Under the pieces are notes generated by a model, which made no database searches, was not told the origin of the DNA, and was given only the letters and a program-made list of their open reading frames with translations. 64,000 bases of DNA from 13-2-20CM-66-19 sp036273735 (GTDB lineage Bacteria > Pseudomonadota > Gammaproteobacteria > Steroidobacterales > Steroidobacteraceae), in contig DASUHA010000023.1 in assembly GCA_036273735.1 (NCBI GenBank), positions 1 to 64,000 on the forward strand, given 5' to 3'. Shown here piece by piece: positions 42,291 to 51,193 of this stretch (position 1 is the stretch's first letter; each line of letters starts with the position of its first letter). A program made the translations under genes and the position numbers.

Positions 42291-43552
42291 TGCTGACGGC
42301 GCTCTATCGCTCCGCATCGCTGCGCACAGCGGCGGCGATGGGGATCGGCGGCATCGGCTTCAGCCTGGGGAGTCTGCTCCTCGCCCGCGTGATGCCGACC
42401 CAGGAATACGGGCTCGTATCGCTCGTCCTCGGTATCGTCGCGGTCGCCGGTCTCACCGCGCCACTCGGTCTCGATCAGGTTGCCGCCCGGCGGGGTATCC
42501 GACTCGATGCGAGCTGGCGGCGCGCAGCCTTTGGCGCTTGCATGACGACCGCGCTCGCGGCTGCGACGATCGCCGGTCTCGTCTATCACCTCTCCCCGGC
42601 CCTGGTGGCGAGCGTGGCGCTGATCACGCTCACCTTGGGTGTTGCACAATCCGCGGGCGGCCATTTCCAGGGTCAGCAACATCTGCGCACCGCGGTCTGG
42701 GTGGTGCAGCTCCTGAATGCCGCGCTCGCACTCGTCGCGCTCCTCGCGATAGGGATCGGCCTCACCACCGCCGCCTCGGTGTGTTTGCTCCTCGCCGCAG
42801 TGGCGATGCTTGCAGCGGCCGGCGTCTGGTGGTTCCTCAGGCGTCGTGAGGGCGCGGGTGACAACCAACCGACGCCCTGGGGACTGCGCTGGGAGGCCGT
42901 CTCGCTTCTGACAGTGCAGACCTGCGGCTCGGCGTTCATGCAGCTCGAGCGTCTGCTCCTCGGCCCGATCGTGGGGCTGCACGACCTGGCGGTCTACAGC
43001 GTGCTCGCGGCGCTCGTGAGCTCGCCCTTTCGTCTGCTGCAGGCTGCCGTGCAATTCACGCTGATGCCGACGCTGCGGGTTGCCGCAGATGCCCACGCCC
43101 GGCGCGTGAAGATCGCACGCGAAGCCACTCTGGTGTTTGTCACCGTGACCGTGGGCTCAGTGGCCATCTGGGTGCTTGCGCCGCCGCTCGCGCGCTGGCT
43201 CGTTGCCGGCCGCTATACGCTCTCGCACGCGCTGATCTTAGCGACGCTCGTCTCGGGATTCCTCAAGGTGGTGAGCGGCTTCATGACGGCGGTCGTGGTC
43301 TCGTGCGGCGAGGAACGGCGCCTGCGGACTTTGAGCTTCGTCTGCTGGGGATCGATTGCCATCAGCGTCGCGGGCGCCTTTCTCACTGGGCCCTGGGGAC
43401 TCGTCGGGGTGTTGTATGGGATCTCCGCCGGATGGCTCATCCGCTGCCTCCTCACCGCGTGGCTGGCCTTGCCCTATCTCAGGCAGCCTCGCGAGAATGA
43501 AGGGAGCCGGTTGCCGCGGCAGGTCAGCCTGCGGCCGAGTAACTCGCGATGA
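42290..43552 (+). CDS. Wzx-like polysaccharide flippase / MOP-family transporter
   Basis: A 420-residue protein with about 12-14 hydrophobic segments: AMGIGGIGFSLGSLLLARVM at the N-terminus (the RfbX/Wzx first helix plus loop), YGLVSLVLGIVAVAGL and repeats of helices to the end. It would move the lipid-linked sugar polymer across the inner membrane. It starts inside the asnB stop (TGATG) and ends overlapping the convergent epimerase gene by 29 bp. Confidence 0.82.
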   Translation: MLTALYRSASLRTAAAMGIGGIGFSLGSLLLARVMPTQEYGLVSLVLGIVAVAGLTAPLGLDQVAARRGIRLDASWRRAAFGACMTTALAAATIAGLVYHLSPALVASVALITLTLGVAQSAGGHFQGQQHLRTAVWVVQLLNAALALVALLAIGIGLTTAASVCLLLAAVAMLAAAGVWWFLRRREGAGDNQPTPWGLRWEAVSLLTVQTCGSAFMQLERLLLGPIVGLHDLAVYSVLAALVSSPFRLLQAAVQFTLMPTLRVAADAHARRVKIAREATLVFVTVTVGSVAIWVLAPPLARWLVAGRYTLSHALILATLVSGFLKVVSGFMTAVVVSCGEERRLRTLSFVCWGSIAISVAGAFLTGPWGLVGVLYGISAGWLIRCLLTAWLALPYLRQPRENEGSRLPRQVSLRPSNSR

Positions 43553-44516
43553 CCTCGCGGGCACCACCCGGCAGGTCGGTCTTCGGCTCGAAGCCGAGTG
43601 ACTGACGCGCTGCACGGATGTCGAAGGCGTTGTCGTTCTCGAAGAAGGCAAGGGTCCGCCTGGAGACGGGAGGCTCCGCCCCCACCACTGCACTCACCTG
43701 CTCTGCCGCCCACCCCACGGTGAGTCCCAGCCAGCGCGGTGCATGAAAGCCCGGCGGCGAGACCTTGAGCGCCCGCGCGAACTCGCCGACCATTTCCTCC
43801 ACCGTCATCCAGCGTGGGCCTGCGATGTTGAAGATGTGGTCCGAGACTTCCGGTCCGGCTGCGGCGGCGAGCTCGAGAGCCGCCGACAGGTCATCGATGT
43901 AGATGGGATGGCGCAGGTTGTTGCCGCGGCCAATGAAGAAGAACCGCCCTTTGCGTAGCGAGCGGATGAGCTTGGCCGTGCGCGGACAGCCGACGCCGTA
44001 TACCCAGGAGGGCCTGACGATGACGAGGTCGACGCCCAAGCGGCGGGCCGCCTTGCGGGCGGCCTGCTCGCCGGCAGCCTTGGTCCGCTCGTAGTCGTTG
44101 TCGGGGTTGAGCGGAGCGTCCTCGGCGGCTGGCGGGTGCGCGACGTGTCCGTACACGCCTACGCTACTCACCTGTACCACGCGCCGCACCCGAGCGGCCG
44201 CGCTCAACTCGATGAGCTTCTCGAGCGCTTTGACGTTGACCGATTCGAACTGCACCGGCGTCGCGTGCACATCGAGATGCACGCTCGCCAGGTTGAAGAC
44301 CGTATCGACGCCCTCGAGTGCCTGGGCAAGACCCTGCAGCTCGCGGATGTCCTGCACCCGAAAGTCCACGCCGCTCCCCTGAGGCTGCGCCGGAGGATGC
44401 ACGTCGATGGCTCTCACCTCAAAGCCGCGGCCCGCGAGGTAAGGGGCGAAGTGCGAGCCGACGAAACCAGCCGCCCCGGTCACGAGTACGCGCGCGCCCG
44501 CCGATCCCATCGTCAT
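43524..44516 (-). CDS. NAD-dependent sugar epimerase/dehydratase (extended SDR)
   Basis: A 330-residue extended short-chain dehydrogenase: TGAAGFVGSHFAPYL (GxxGxxG), SSVGVYGHVAHPPA, and the catalytic YxxxK in DYERTKAAGE. It probably interconverts or modifies NDP-sugars or a related sugar for the polymer. Substrate unknown. It is the last of five minus-strand genes, four bases after the methyltransferase stop. Confidence 0.86.
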   Translation of the reverse strand: MTMGSAGARVLVTGAAGFVGSHFAPYLAGRGFEVRAIDVHPPAQPQGSGVDFRVQDIRELQGLAQALEGVDTVFNLASVHLDVHATPVQFESVNVKALEKLIELSAAARVRRVVQVSSVGVYGHVAHPPAAEDAPLNPDNDYERTKAAGEQAARKAARRLGVDLVIVRPSWVYGVGCPRTAKLIRSLRKGRFFFIGRGNNLRHPIYIDDLSAALELAAAAGPEVSDHIFNIAGPRWMTVEEMVGEFARALKVSPPGFHAPRWLGLTVGWAAEQVSAVVGAEPPVSRRTLAFFENDNAFDIRAARQSLGFEPKTDLPGGAREVIASYSAAG

Positions 44517-44520
44517 CAGC

Positions 44521-45378
44521 CTACTTGCGCGCGGAGACGGCGACGGCGTAGCCGCCGCGGCCCGGGATCAGCTTATCGAGGAGTGAGAAGACATACATGA
44601 AAGGATAGATCAGCGAGTACATGCGGTACTCCTTGCGCACCGCCTCGAGCTCCTTGCGCGACGTCGGTGCGATCGTCCCCTCCATGACCTGGGGATGCTC
44701 CTTCTTGCGGGTGAGCACCTTCACGTATACGAAGTTGATGAGGAGCTCGGCGAACTCCGTGAAGAAGCGCGCATAACCGCCGCTCGCCACGGGGCGCATG
44801 CCCACCGAGCGGAACATCGCTTCGAGCTCGCGAATGCGATAGCCCTGCACGACATGGCCGTAGGTGGCAGGTCCCATGCCGATGACGCGCTTCAACGCGG
44901 CGACCGGCAGGCGCGTATCGCCGCTCGGCGTCGTGATGATCGCGAGGCCGCCGGGCGCGAGCACGCGGCGGATCTCGCGGTTCAAGCCGCTGACATCGGG
45001 AAAATGCTCGTGGACGTCGATCACGATGAGGACATCGAAGGCGCCGTCGGGAAAGGGAAAGCGGTTGATGTCGACGTGCGCCACCGGATCGCCGAGGAAC
45101 TCCGCCATCTCGGGGATCCCTTGCGGGTACACCTGACCCCAGCTCCAGCGGCCGCCGGCGGCACGGAAGTGATAGTTCATGGCACCGTTGTTGTCGTGAC
45201 CGGAGATGAGCAGGCACCGCTCATCTTTCACCGGCCCGAGGAGCCGCATCAGGAGCTCCACCTTCTGCCGCTTCTTCAGCGACTTCGCGTACATCTGCAG
45301 CTGCCACGGGGTGCCGCTCGATTGCGGGGCCGAAGGGGCGGCATAGTGGCTTCGGGTAACCGGGCTCGTGGTCGTCAT
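44521..45378 (-). CDS. SAM-dependent methyltransferase
   Basis: A 285-residue class I methyltransferase. The SAM site is unorthodox: LLISGHDNNGAMNYHF in place of the usual GxGxG, but LIVIDVHEHFPDVSGLNREI and RVLAPGGLAIITTPSG are the usual motifs II and III. C-terminal helices look membrane-interactive (LIYPFMYVFSLLDKLIPG). It may methylate a glycolipid or sugar. ATG at 45378 chosen (MTTTSPV); the frame is open to 45420 across the GlpD-like 3' end. Confidence 0.75.
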   Translation of the reverse strand: MTTTSPVTRSHYAAPSAPQSSGTPWQLQMYAKSLKKRQKVELLMRLLGPVKDERCLLISGHDNNGAMNYHFRAAGGRWSWGQVYPQGIPEMAEFLGDPVAHVDINRFPFPDGAFDVLIVIDVHEHFPDVSGLNREIRRVLAPGGLAIITTPSGDTRLPVAALKRVIGMGPATYGHVVQGYRIRELEAMFRSVGMRPVASGGYARFFTEFAELLINFVYVKVLTRKKEHPQVMEGTIAPTSRKELEAVRKEYRMYSLIYPFMYVFSLLDKLIPGRGGYAVAVSARK

Positions 45379-45392
45379 GCGGGACTCCAATA

Positions 45393-47054
45393 TCAGGCTG
45401 CGGCGGGCTCGAGGTCGCACGCGAGGGGCCCGCGAAAGGCGGCGAGCTGACGCGCAGCCTCATCCACCTGGGCGCCCGTCTCCTTGGTGCTCCAGCGCAG
45501 CTCGCGCGCCAGGGTCGCGGCACAGGCGCTGAGCGCGCTCCGATCGAGCGCCTGGCTGAGATAGAGGGGCGTCCGGCGCATCACCACATCCACCAGACGT
45601 ACGGCCATCTCAGCGCGCGCGGCGTAGGCGACCTGCGCCAGGACCACCGGCAGATCCGGCACGACCCGCGCCGAAAGCGAGGTCTCGGCTGCCATGAGGG
45701 CCAGGACATACCGGTGCGCCGCGCCATAGCATTGCTCGAGATGGCTCAGGATGGCGGCATCCAGAGGCGGCGTCCCGCGGGGACCTGCGACGATCGCGCT
45801 CGCCCTGGGAGCGAGCTTGCGCGGCCGTGAGCCGATCTCATCCCCCACGCCGAGCTGCCGGCAGGCCACCGTCACGGCCTGCGCGGCCACGGCCGGCGCA
45901 ATGGTCCACTTCACCCCGACGACGGACACGAGGCCCCTGAGGCCCGCCGGTTCATGATCGATGACCTGCGGGTCGCGCTCGAGGGCGACTTCGGTCCCCT
46001 CGTTGCCTTCCTCCTCCGGCAGGAGGCCCGCGAATACGCCCCGGACATCGGCGCCGCACAACCGGTGGTTGCCGAGAACGCTGTTGAGATCGGTCAGGAA
46101 AGCGAGCACCTCATCGCGCATGACATCGCTCGAGCGTGTGTCGGGATGACAGCGCAGGTGCCGCGTACCGATGAGCGAGCAGCCGTTCCACGGCAGTATG
46201 AAATACGTGGTGTCACTGCGGCCGTGCGCGCGCACCGTGAGCCCGACACCATCAGGGAATGGCAGCGCCCGGGTCACCAGGTTGAAGGCCCTGGAGGCGC
46301 GGAACATCGGCTCCTTGGGCCGGCCCGCGCCCGCGGGCAGCCACTCCTCCACCCACGGCCCTGCAGCGTTGATGACGAGCTTCGCCCGCAGCTCCATCTC
46401 ACGGCCGGAGAGCTCATCGCGGGCACGCACGCCACGGATGTGAGAGTGATGCGCCAGAAGACCTGTTGCACGCACGTAGTTGATGACCTGCGCGCCAGCC
46501 TCCGAGGCGGCATTGACGACCGAAAAGAGCAGCCGCTCGGTGTCGAGACATACGGCATCGTGCCAGGCGGCGGCGCCGTTGCAGCCCTCCAAGTCGATGC
46601 CTGCGAGCGCTGCCCGGGCCGCAGCCTCGCTGAGGAGGACTCCCCGCGGTAACTGCCGGTCCTCGCGCACGCCACGGTTGCGGTCCATGCTCAAGAGATC
46701 GTTGATCCAGAGCGCGGTGCGCATGACGAGCGGCCCGCGCATCCCGAGCCCACGCGTGGGCAGCACGAAGCGCAGCGGCCGCGCGAGGTGCGGAGCCAGA
46801 CGCAACCACTCCCGGCGCTCGCGGACCGACTCCCGCATACGCTTGATGTCGAGGCGCTGCAGATGGCGCAGCCCCCCGTGAAGGGTTCGCAGACTCTGGC
46901 TCGAGGTGGCATTGCCGAAATCGCCGGCCTCGATGAGCGCGACCCGCAGTCCGCGCAGCGCTGCCTCCCAGGCAGCGCAGGCGCCATAGATGCCGCCACC
47001 GACCACGAGGAGGTCGTAGGGGGTGCTTGGGAGTCGCGCGATGTTACGCAGCAT
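45393..47054 (-). CDS. Glycerol-3-phosphate dehydrogenase (GlpD)-like FAD enzyme
   Basis: A 553-residue protein of the DAO family: YDLLVVGGGIYGACAAWEAA dinucleotide fold, FGNATSSQSLRTLHGGLRHL, and MAPHLxRP-type signature LAPHLARPLRFVLP match GlpD closely. The C-terminal helical GlpD domain is also present. Its place in a polymer locus, between AsnB and a methyltransferase and with a tight overlap to AsnB (11 bp from the ATG), suggests a specialised role, perhaps supplying or modifying a glycerol-phosphate or other hydroxy substituent. ATG at 47054 preferred over GTG at 47060. Confidence 0.83.
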   Translation of the reverse strand: MLRNIARLPSTPYDLLVVGGGIYGACAAWEAALRGLRVALIEAGDFGNATSSQSLRTLHGGLRHLQRLDIKRMRESVRERREWLRLAPHLARPLRFVLPTRGLGMRGPLVMRTALWINDLLSMDRNRGVREDRQLPRGVLLSEAAARAALAGIDLEGCNGAAAWHDAVCLDTERLLFSVVNAASEAGAQVINYVRATGLLAHHSHIRGVRARDELSGREMELRAKLVINAAGPWVEEWLPAGAGRPKEPMFRASRAFNLVTRALPFPDGVGLTVRAHGRSDTTYFILPWNGCSLIGTRHLRCHPDTRSSDVMRDEVLAFLTDLNSVLGNHRLCGADVRGVFAGLLPEEEGNEGTEVALERDPQVIDHEPAGLRGLVSVVGVKWTIAPAVAAQAVTVACRQLGVGDEIGSRPRKLAPRASAIVAGPRGTPPLDAAILSHLEQCYGAAHRYVLALMAAETSLSARVVPDLPVVLAQVAYAARAEMAVRLVDVVMRRTPLYLSQALDRSALSACAATLARELRWSTKETGAQVDEAARQLAAFRGPLACDLEPAAA

Positions 47055-48954
47055 GGACACGCACCCCCGGCAACTCGATTCCGGCCCCGAACCGGTCGCG
47101 CCAGAGTTGAAAGACCATGAGGGCCCAGAGGAGATGACTGTGGTTGTGAGCGCCGCTCTCGTGCTCGCGCATCAGCTGCTCGACGTAGCCGGCATCGAAG
47201 AGACCCTCGGCGGCAAGGCTGCCCGGACTCAGGAGCTCGTGCATGAGTCCATTCCATTCGTGAGCCAGCCAGTGCTTCATCGGCATGCTGAAGCCTTCCT
47301 TGCCGCGTCGCAGCACCGACTGGGGCAGCGATCCGGCAAACGCGCGCTTCAGGATCCACTTGCGCTCTCCGCCGCGGACCTTGAGCCGCGACGGAATTGC
47401 GAGCGCGAGATCCACGACCTCATTGTCGAGGTAGGGCACGCGCGCCTCGAGCGAGGTCGCCATGCTCATCGCATCCACCTTGGCCAGGATGTCCTCCGGC
47501 AGATAGAACCGCAGATCACAGCGCATCTGTGCCGCGAGCCGATCGGCCGCCCCGCCCTCCAGAACCGTGCGCACGAGTCCTTCGGCAGCGCCTGTGACCT
47601 GCGCACGGAACTCGCGCGTGTAGAGCCGGGCGCGCTGCTCCTCGCGCAGGAACACCATCCAGCGAAGGTGTTGCCAGTCCGCCGGCAGCCGAGCGCCTTC
47701 GAGGAACCGGCGCAGCTCGTTGGCGAGCCCGCGCTTGCCCCGTCCGAGCGGCAGGCCACGCGCGAGCCACTCCGCAGCAGCGCGCATCGGCGCGGGCTGC
47801 CAGTCGAGGAGGCGCGCGCTCAGCCGATCCGCTCGATAAGTGTCATAGCCGCCGAAGAGCTCATCACCGCCATCGCCTCCGAGCGCCACGGTCACTCTGC
47901 GCCGCGCGATCCTCGCGACGAGCAGCGTCGGGAAAACCGAGAAGTCGGCGATGGGCTGATCGAGTTGCGAGATGACTTCCGGCAGCACGGCGAGGTAGTC
48001 GGGAGTCAGCACCTCCTCGTGATGCTGTGTACCGCAATGCTCGGCGACGGCGCGCGCATAGCGCAGCTCACTGTAGGTCGGATCGCCGAAGCCGATGGAG
48101 AACGTGAGGGGCGGTGTCGGGGAAACTTCCGTCATTGCCGCGACGAGGATCGAGGAATCGATCCCGCCGCTCAGGAATGCCCCGAGCGGCACATCGCTCG
48201 CGAGCTGCCGCCGCACCGCGCCAACGAGCGTCTGGCGCAGCTGTTCGGCAACTTCCGTCGCATCGCCAGTGAGATCCGGTGTACCTGCCGGCAGCGACCA
48301 GAACCGGCCCTGGTGGATCTTTCCGCCCGAGAAGGTGAGCCAGGCGCCCGGAGGCACCTTCTTCACATCCTCGAAGAGCGTCGTCGGGCTCGCGGTGTAC
48401 TCGAAAGTCAGCAGTTGATCGACGCCCATGGGGTCGATGACCCGCGCCGAGCCGCCGGCTGCGAGGATGCATTTGACCTCGGAGGAGAACCAGAGGCTGC
48501 CGCCGTACAGGCTGTAGTAAAGCGGCTTGATCCCCATCCGATCGCGCGCGAGCAGCAGGCGCCTGAGCTCGCTGTCCCAGAGCGCGATCGCGAACATGCC
48601 ATTCAGGCGCGAGAGGAATCCGAGGCCGTGCTCCTCATAGAGCCGCGGGATCACCTCGCTGTCGCCCGTGCCGCGGAAGCGATGCCCCTTGGCCGTGAGC
48701 TCGGTACGAAGCTCGCGGTAGTTGTAGATCTCGCCGTTGAAGACCGCGTGTACGGTACCCGCCTGGTTGCTCACGGGCTGATCGCCGCTCACGAGGTCCA
48801 ACACGGCGAGGCGCCGCATGCCGAGGCCGACGCCCGGCTCGATGTGGAACCCCTCCCCGTCCGGCCCGCGATGGCGCATCGCATCGCACATGCTGGCGAT
48901 GAGCTCGCGTGGCGGTGAGGATCCGCGGGTGGCCACTCCGGCGATTCCGCACAT
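47044..48954 (-). CDS. asnB: Second AsnB-type glutamine amidotransferase
   Basis: A 636-residue protein: Cys2 (MCGIAGVATRG), HRGPDGEGF, FNGEIYNYREL, SGGIDSSILV and LGGDGGDELFGGY. It differs from the copy at 40.3 kb by many substitutions throughout (e.g. HPP loop regions), so it is a distinct paralogue, not a recent duplication. Like the first it may transfer ammonia to a carboxylated sugar or other intermediate. It is the second gene in the minus operon and overlaps the GlpD-like gene. Confidence 0.9.
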   Translation of the reverse strand: MCGIAGVATRGSSPPRELIASMCDAMRHRGPDGEGFHIEPGVGLGMRRLAVLDLVSGDQPVSNQAGTVHAVFNGEIYNYRELRTELTAKGHRFRGTGDSEVIPRLYEEHGLGFLSRLNGMFAIALWDSELRRLLLARDRMGIKPLYYSLYGGSLWFSSEVKCILAAGGSARVIDPMGVDQLLTFEYTASPTTLFEDVKKVPPGAWLTFSGGKIHQGRFWSLPAGTPDLTGDATEVAEQLRQTLVGAVRRQLASDVPLGAFLSGGIDSSILVAAMTEVSPTPPLTFSIGFGDPTYSELRYARAVAEHCGTQHHEEVLTPDYLAVLPEVISQLDQPIADFSVFPTLLVARIARRRVTVALGGDGGDELFGGYDTYRADRLSARLLDWQPAPMRAAAEWLARGLPLGRGKRGLANELRRFLEGARLPADWQHLRWMVFLREEQRARLYTREFRAQVTGAAEGLVRTVLEGGAADRLAAQMRCDLRFYLPEDILAKVDAMSMATSLEARVPYLDNEVVDLALAIPSRLKVRGGERKWILKRAFAGSLPQSVLRRGKEGFSMPMKHWLAHEWNGLMHELLSPGSLAAEGLFDAGYVEQLMREHESGAHNHSHLLWALMVFQLWRDRFGAGIELPGVRVHAA

Positions 48955-48968
48955 GAGCGCTCCTCAGC

Positions 48969-49808
48969 TCACGCGTGCAGCCGCTTGCGAAGCTGCATTC
49001 CGATCTGGTTGCGCACGAAGCGCAGGGGCGGCTCGAGGGTGGCGAAGCGCTCGAGCGGGGCACGAACCTGCGTCAGCGCCCGCAGCAGGCTCTCCCCGGG
49101 ATGCATCGGGTCCAGATCGATCGGGACCTTGAGACCCATGCGTCCGACCTTCGAGACATCGTGCGGGAAGGGCAGCGGATCGGTGCCGGGAAGGTCGCGC
49201 ACGCCGAGCCGCGCTGCGCGCTCGAAGTGGTGGGGGTAACCCCAGAAGACCGGCCGCCCGCCCTCGTCTCCGAGGAAGAGGGTCGGCTTGCGGAATTCGC
49301 GGACGAGCTCGTGCAGGAGCCGGCCACGGCGGAAGAACCACTTGCCCGGTCCCCAGGGAATGACACGAGGCACTCCCAACGCCTCAGACTCGCGGAGGAC
49401 CTCCCGGATCGGCCGACCGTCCGCGAATCGCTGAGTCGTACCGAGAATCAGCACCTCCAGTCCCTCACGGCAGGCTACCTGTCGGCCGGCGACGATGAAG
49501 AGCTCCCGCCCGCCATCGCGGGCCAATACACTAATGCCCTCTTCGGTCGGTGTAACCGTCCAGCGACGCAGCCTGAGACCGCAGGTCCCGTCGTAGGCGA
49601 ACCGCCCATCTGCGAGTGCGCGCAGCGCGCCGAAGCAGTCGTCCGGGGCGCATTCGGCGAGTAGCAGGAAGTACGCTCTGGGCTCGACGCGGGCCGTGCC
49701 GTTGCTCGCGGCACACAGGTTTTTGTAGGCGTTCTGCAGGAGGTCATCGGGGTCGTAGCACGAGTGCAGATGGACGTGCGCATCTACGCAGGCGATGACG
49801 TGGCTCAT
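48969..49808 (-). CDS. Hypothetical protein with HxHxH-type motif
   Basis: A 279-residue protein that opens ACVDAHVHLHSCYDPDD, a metal-binding start shared by PHP/amidohydrolase-type phosphoesterases, but later conserved ligands of those families are not apparent. It has WGPGKWFFRRGRLLHELV and LFLGDEGGRPVFWGYPHHFE with Gly/Pro and aromatic residues. It begins the minus-strand operon and ends 14 bp before asnB. It is likely part of the polymer or modification pathway; function unknown. Confidence 0.65.
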   Translation of the reverse strand: MSHVIACVDAHVHLHSCYDPDDLLQNAYKNLCAASNGTARVEPRAYFLLLAECAPDDCFGALRALADGRFAYDGTCGLRLRRWTVTPTEEGISVLARDGGRELFIVAGRQVACREGLEVLILGTTQRFADGRPIREVLRESEALGVPRVIPWGPGKWFFRRGRLLHELVREFRKPTLFLGDEGGRPVFWGYPHHFERAARLGVRDLPGTDPLPFPHDVSKVGRMGLKVPIDLDPMHPGESLLRALTQVRAPLERFATLEPPLRFVRNQIGMQLRKRLHA

Positions 49809-49947
49809 AGGCTTATTTCAAGCAAGCTTCGGACCCGCTGAAGGCCAAGGACCGCGGGGCGCGAGCCCCGCCGCGACGAAGGTTGCCAGTGCGAGGCTCC
49901 ATCGCCGATACTTCGGGTTCCAAAAATAAGTGCGGAGGTGCTCACCC

Positions 49948-50304
49948 GTGTCCCGGCCCAAGAACAATCCCGATCCCTCGCGCCGCTCCTTCCTGGCGAC
50001 CGCCGCCGTGGCGGCCTCGGCCGCTATCGTGGGGCTGAGGCCACAGTCCGCCGGCGCCGCGGGCGAGAGCCTGCCGCATCTTTCCGCGAGTGATCCCCTC
50101 GCCAAATCGCTCGGCTATCAGGACGATGCCAAGAACGTCGATAAGTCTAAGTTCCCGACCTACAAGGCCGGTGAGCGCTGCGGCGTCTGCCGCTTCTTCC
50201 AGGGCAACTCGGGCGAAAAGGCCGGGTACGGCGGATGCCAGATCTTCGCCGGCTACTCGGTGAGCTCCGAGGGCTGGTGCGCCTCCTTCAACGCCAAGAG
50301 CTGA
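49948..50304 (+). CDS. High-potential iron-sulfur protein (HiPIP)
   Basis: A 118-residue protein with a Tat signal (SRRSFLATAAVAASAAIVGL) and a mature region carrying four Cys ligands: C-x2-C in CGVCRFF, then GGCQIFAG and WCASF. HiPIPs are periplasmic [4Fe-4S] electron carriers, frequently to cytochrome c or oxidases in Gammaproteobacteria. GTG at 49948 is chosen for the GGAGGTG seven bases upstream; 49930 is the alternative. A terminator follows. It is monocistronic. Confidence 0.92.
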   Translation: MSRPKNNPDPSRRSFLATAAVAASAAIVGLRPQSAGAAGESLPHLSASDPLAKSLGYQDDAKNVDKSKFPTYKAGERCGVCRFFQGNSGEKAGYGGCQIFAGYSVSSEGWCASFNAKS

Positions 50305-50318
50305 TTTCGCGCACTTTC

Positions 50319-50349
50319 GGGGCGCTCGCCCGGTCGCGGGGAGCGCCCC
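50319..50349 (+). terminator. Terminator of the HiPIP gene
   Basis: GGGGCGCTC / GAGCGCCCC, a 9-bp perfect stem with a 13-nt loop, followed by TGCTTGTT. It starts 14 bp after the HiPIP stop codon. Confidence 0.7.
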
Positions 50350-50492
50350 TGCTTGTTGCCCATCATCCGGCGCGCTGAACCGGCGTCATTCCTGCCCGCT
50401 ATACATTCATTCCCCGTACGTGCTCGCGCCCGGCCGGGGCGGGACTACAATGGCGCCCAGCATCCCAGCTCATCATCCGCCCGGAGATTTCC

Positions 50493-51152
50493 ATGTCATT
50501 GAGAATCGGCGACCTGGCCCCCGACTTCACGGCCGACACCACCCAGGGACGCATCAACTTCCACGAGTGGATCGGCAACAGCTGGGCGATCCTCTTCTCG
50601 CATCCCAAGGACTTCACGCCGGTGTGCACCACCGAGCTCGGCTACATGGCCCGCCTGAAGCCGGAGTTCGAGGCCCGCAACACGAAGATCCTGGGCTTGA
50701 GTGTCGACCCGGTCGAGGACCACAAGCGCTGGTCGAAGGACATCGAGGAGACGCAGGGGGCGCCCGTCTATTACCCGATGATCGGGGACCCGGAGCTCAA
50801 GGTGGCGAAGCTCTACGACATGTTGCCGGCCGAGACTACTGGCGAGGCCAAGGGGCGCTCGCCGAACGACAACGCCACCGTGCGCTCGGTGTTCCTCGTG
50901 GGACCGGACAAGAAGATCAAGCTCGTCCTCACCTATCCGATGAGCGTCGGCCGCAATTTCGACGAAGTGCTGCGTGCGCTCGATGCCCTGCAGCTCAACG
51001 CGAAGCACAGCGTTGCGACGCCGGTCAACTGGAAGCGCGGCGATGATGTGATCATCCCGACTTCCATTCCCGACTCTGAAGCGAAGACGAAGTTTCCCGC
51101 GGGCTGGAAGGCCCTGCGGCCGTACCTGCGGCTCACACCACAGCCGAAGTAA
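50493..51152 (+). CDS. 1-Cys peroxiredoxin (Prx6-type)
   Basis: A 219-residue peroxiredoxin: SHPKDFTPVCTTELGYMARL with peroxidatic Cys at about residue 45 and no resolving Cys. The C-terminal extended domain (GDDVIIPTSIPDSEAKTKFP and the Pro-rich end) is as in Prx6. It reduces H2O2 and organic peroxides. ATG at 50493 is preceded by GGAG at proper spacing. It ends 6 bp before a strong bidirectional terminator. Confidence 0.93.
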   Translation: MSLRIGDLAPDFTADTTQGRINFHEWIGNSWAILFSHPKDFTPVCTTELGYMARLKPEFEARNTKILGLSVDPVEDHKRWSKDIEETQGAPVYYPMIGDPELKVAKLYDMLPAETTGEAKGRSPNDNATVRSVFLVGPDKKIKLVLTYPMSVGRNFDEVLRALDALQLNAKHSVATPVNWKRGDDVIIPTSIPDSEAKTKFPAGWKALRPYLRLTPQPK

Positions 51153-51157
51153 GACGC

Positions 51158-51188
51158 CGGTCCGGGGGCGATTCCGCCCCTCGGACCG
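51158..51188. terminator. Bidirectional terminator
   Basis: CGGTCCGGGGGCG / CGCCCCtCGGACCG, a 13-bp stem with one bulge and a 4-nt loop, between the convergent peroxiredoxin and lipoprotein genes. Confidence 0.7.
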
Positions 51189-51193
51189 CTATC

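Noticed and set aside
47023..48918. Long open frame (about 630 codons) on the plus strand
   Set aside because: It is antisense to the second asnB, whose motifs are all on the minus strand; GC-rich codon bias opens the opposite frame. Its translation is rich in Arg/Glu/Ala and has no motif.
40344..48954. Lasso-peptide biosynthesis because of AsnB-like enzymes
   Set aside because: No precursor peptide, B1/B2 leader peptidase or lasso ABC exporter is visible; both AsnB proteins keep the N-terminal glutaminase Cys as in sugar amidotransferases.
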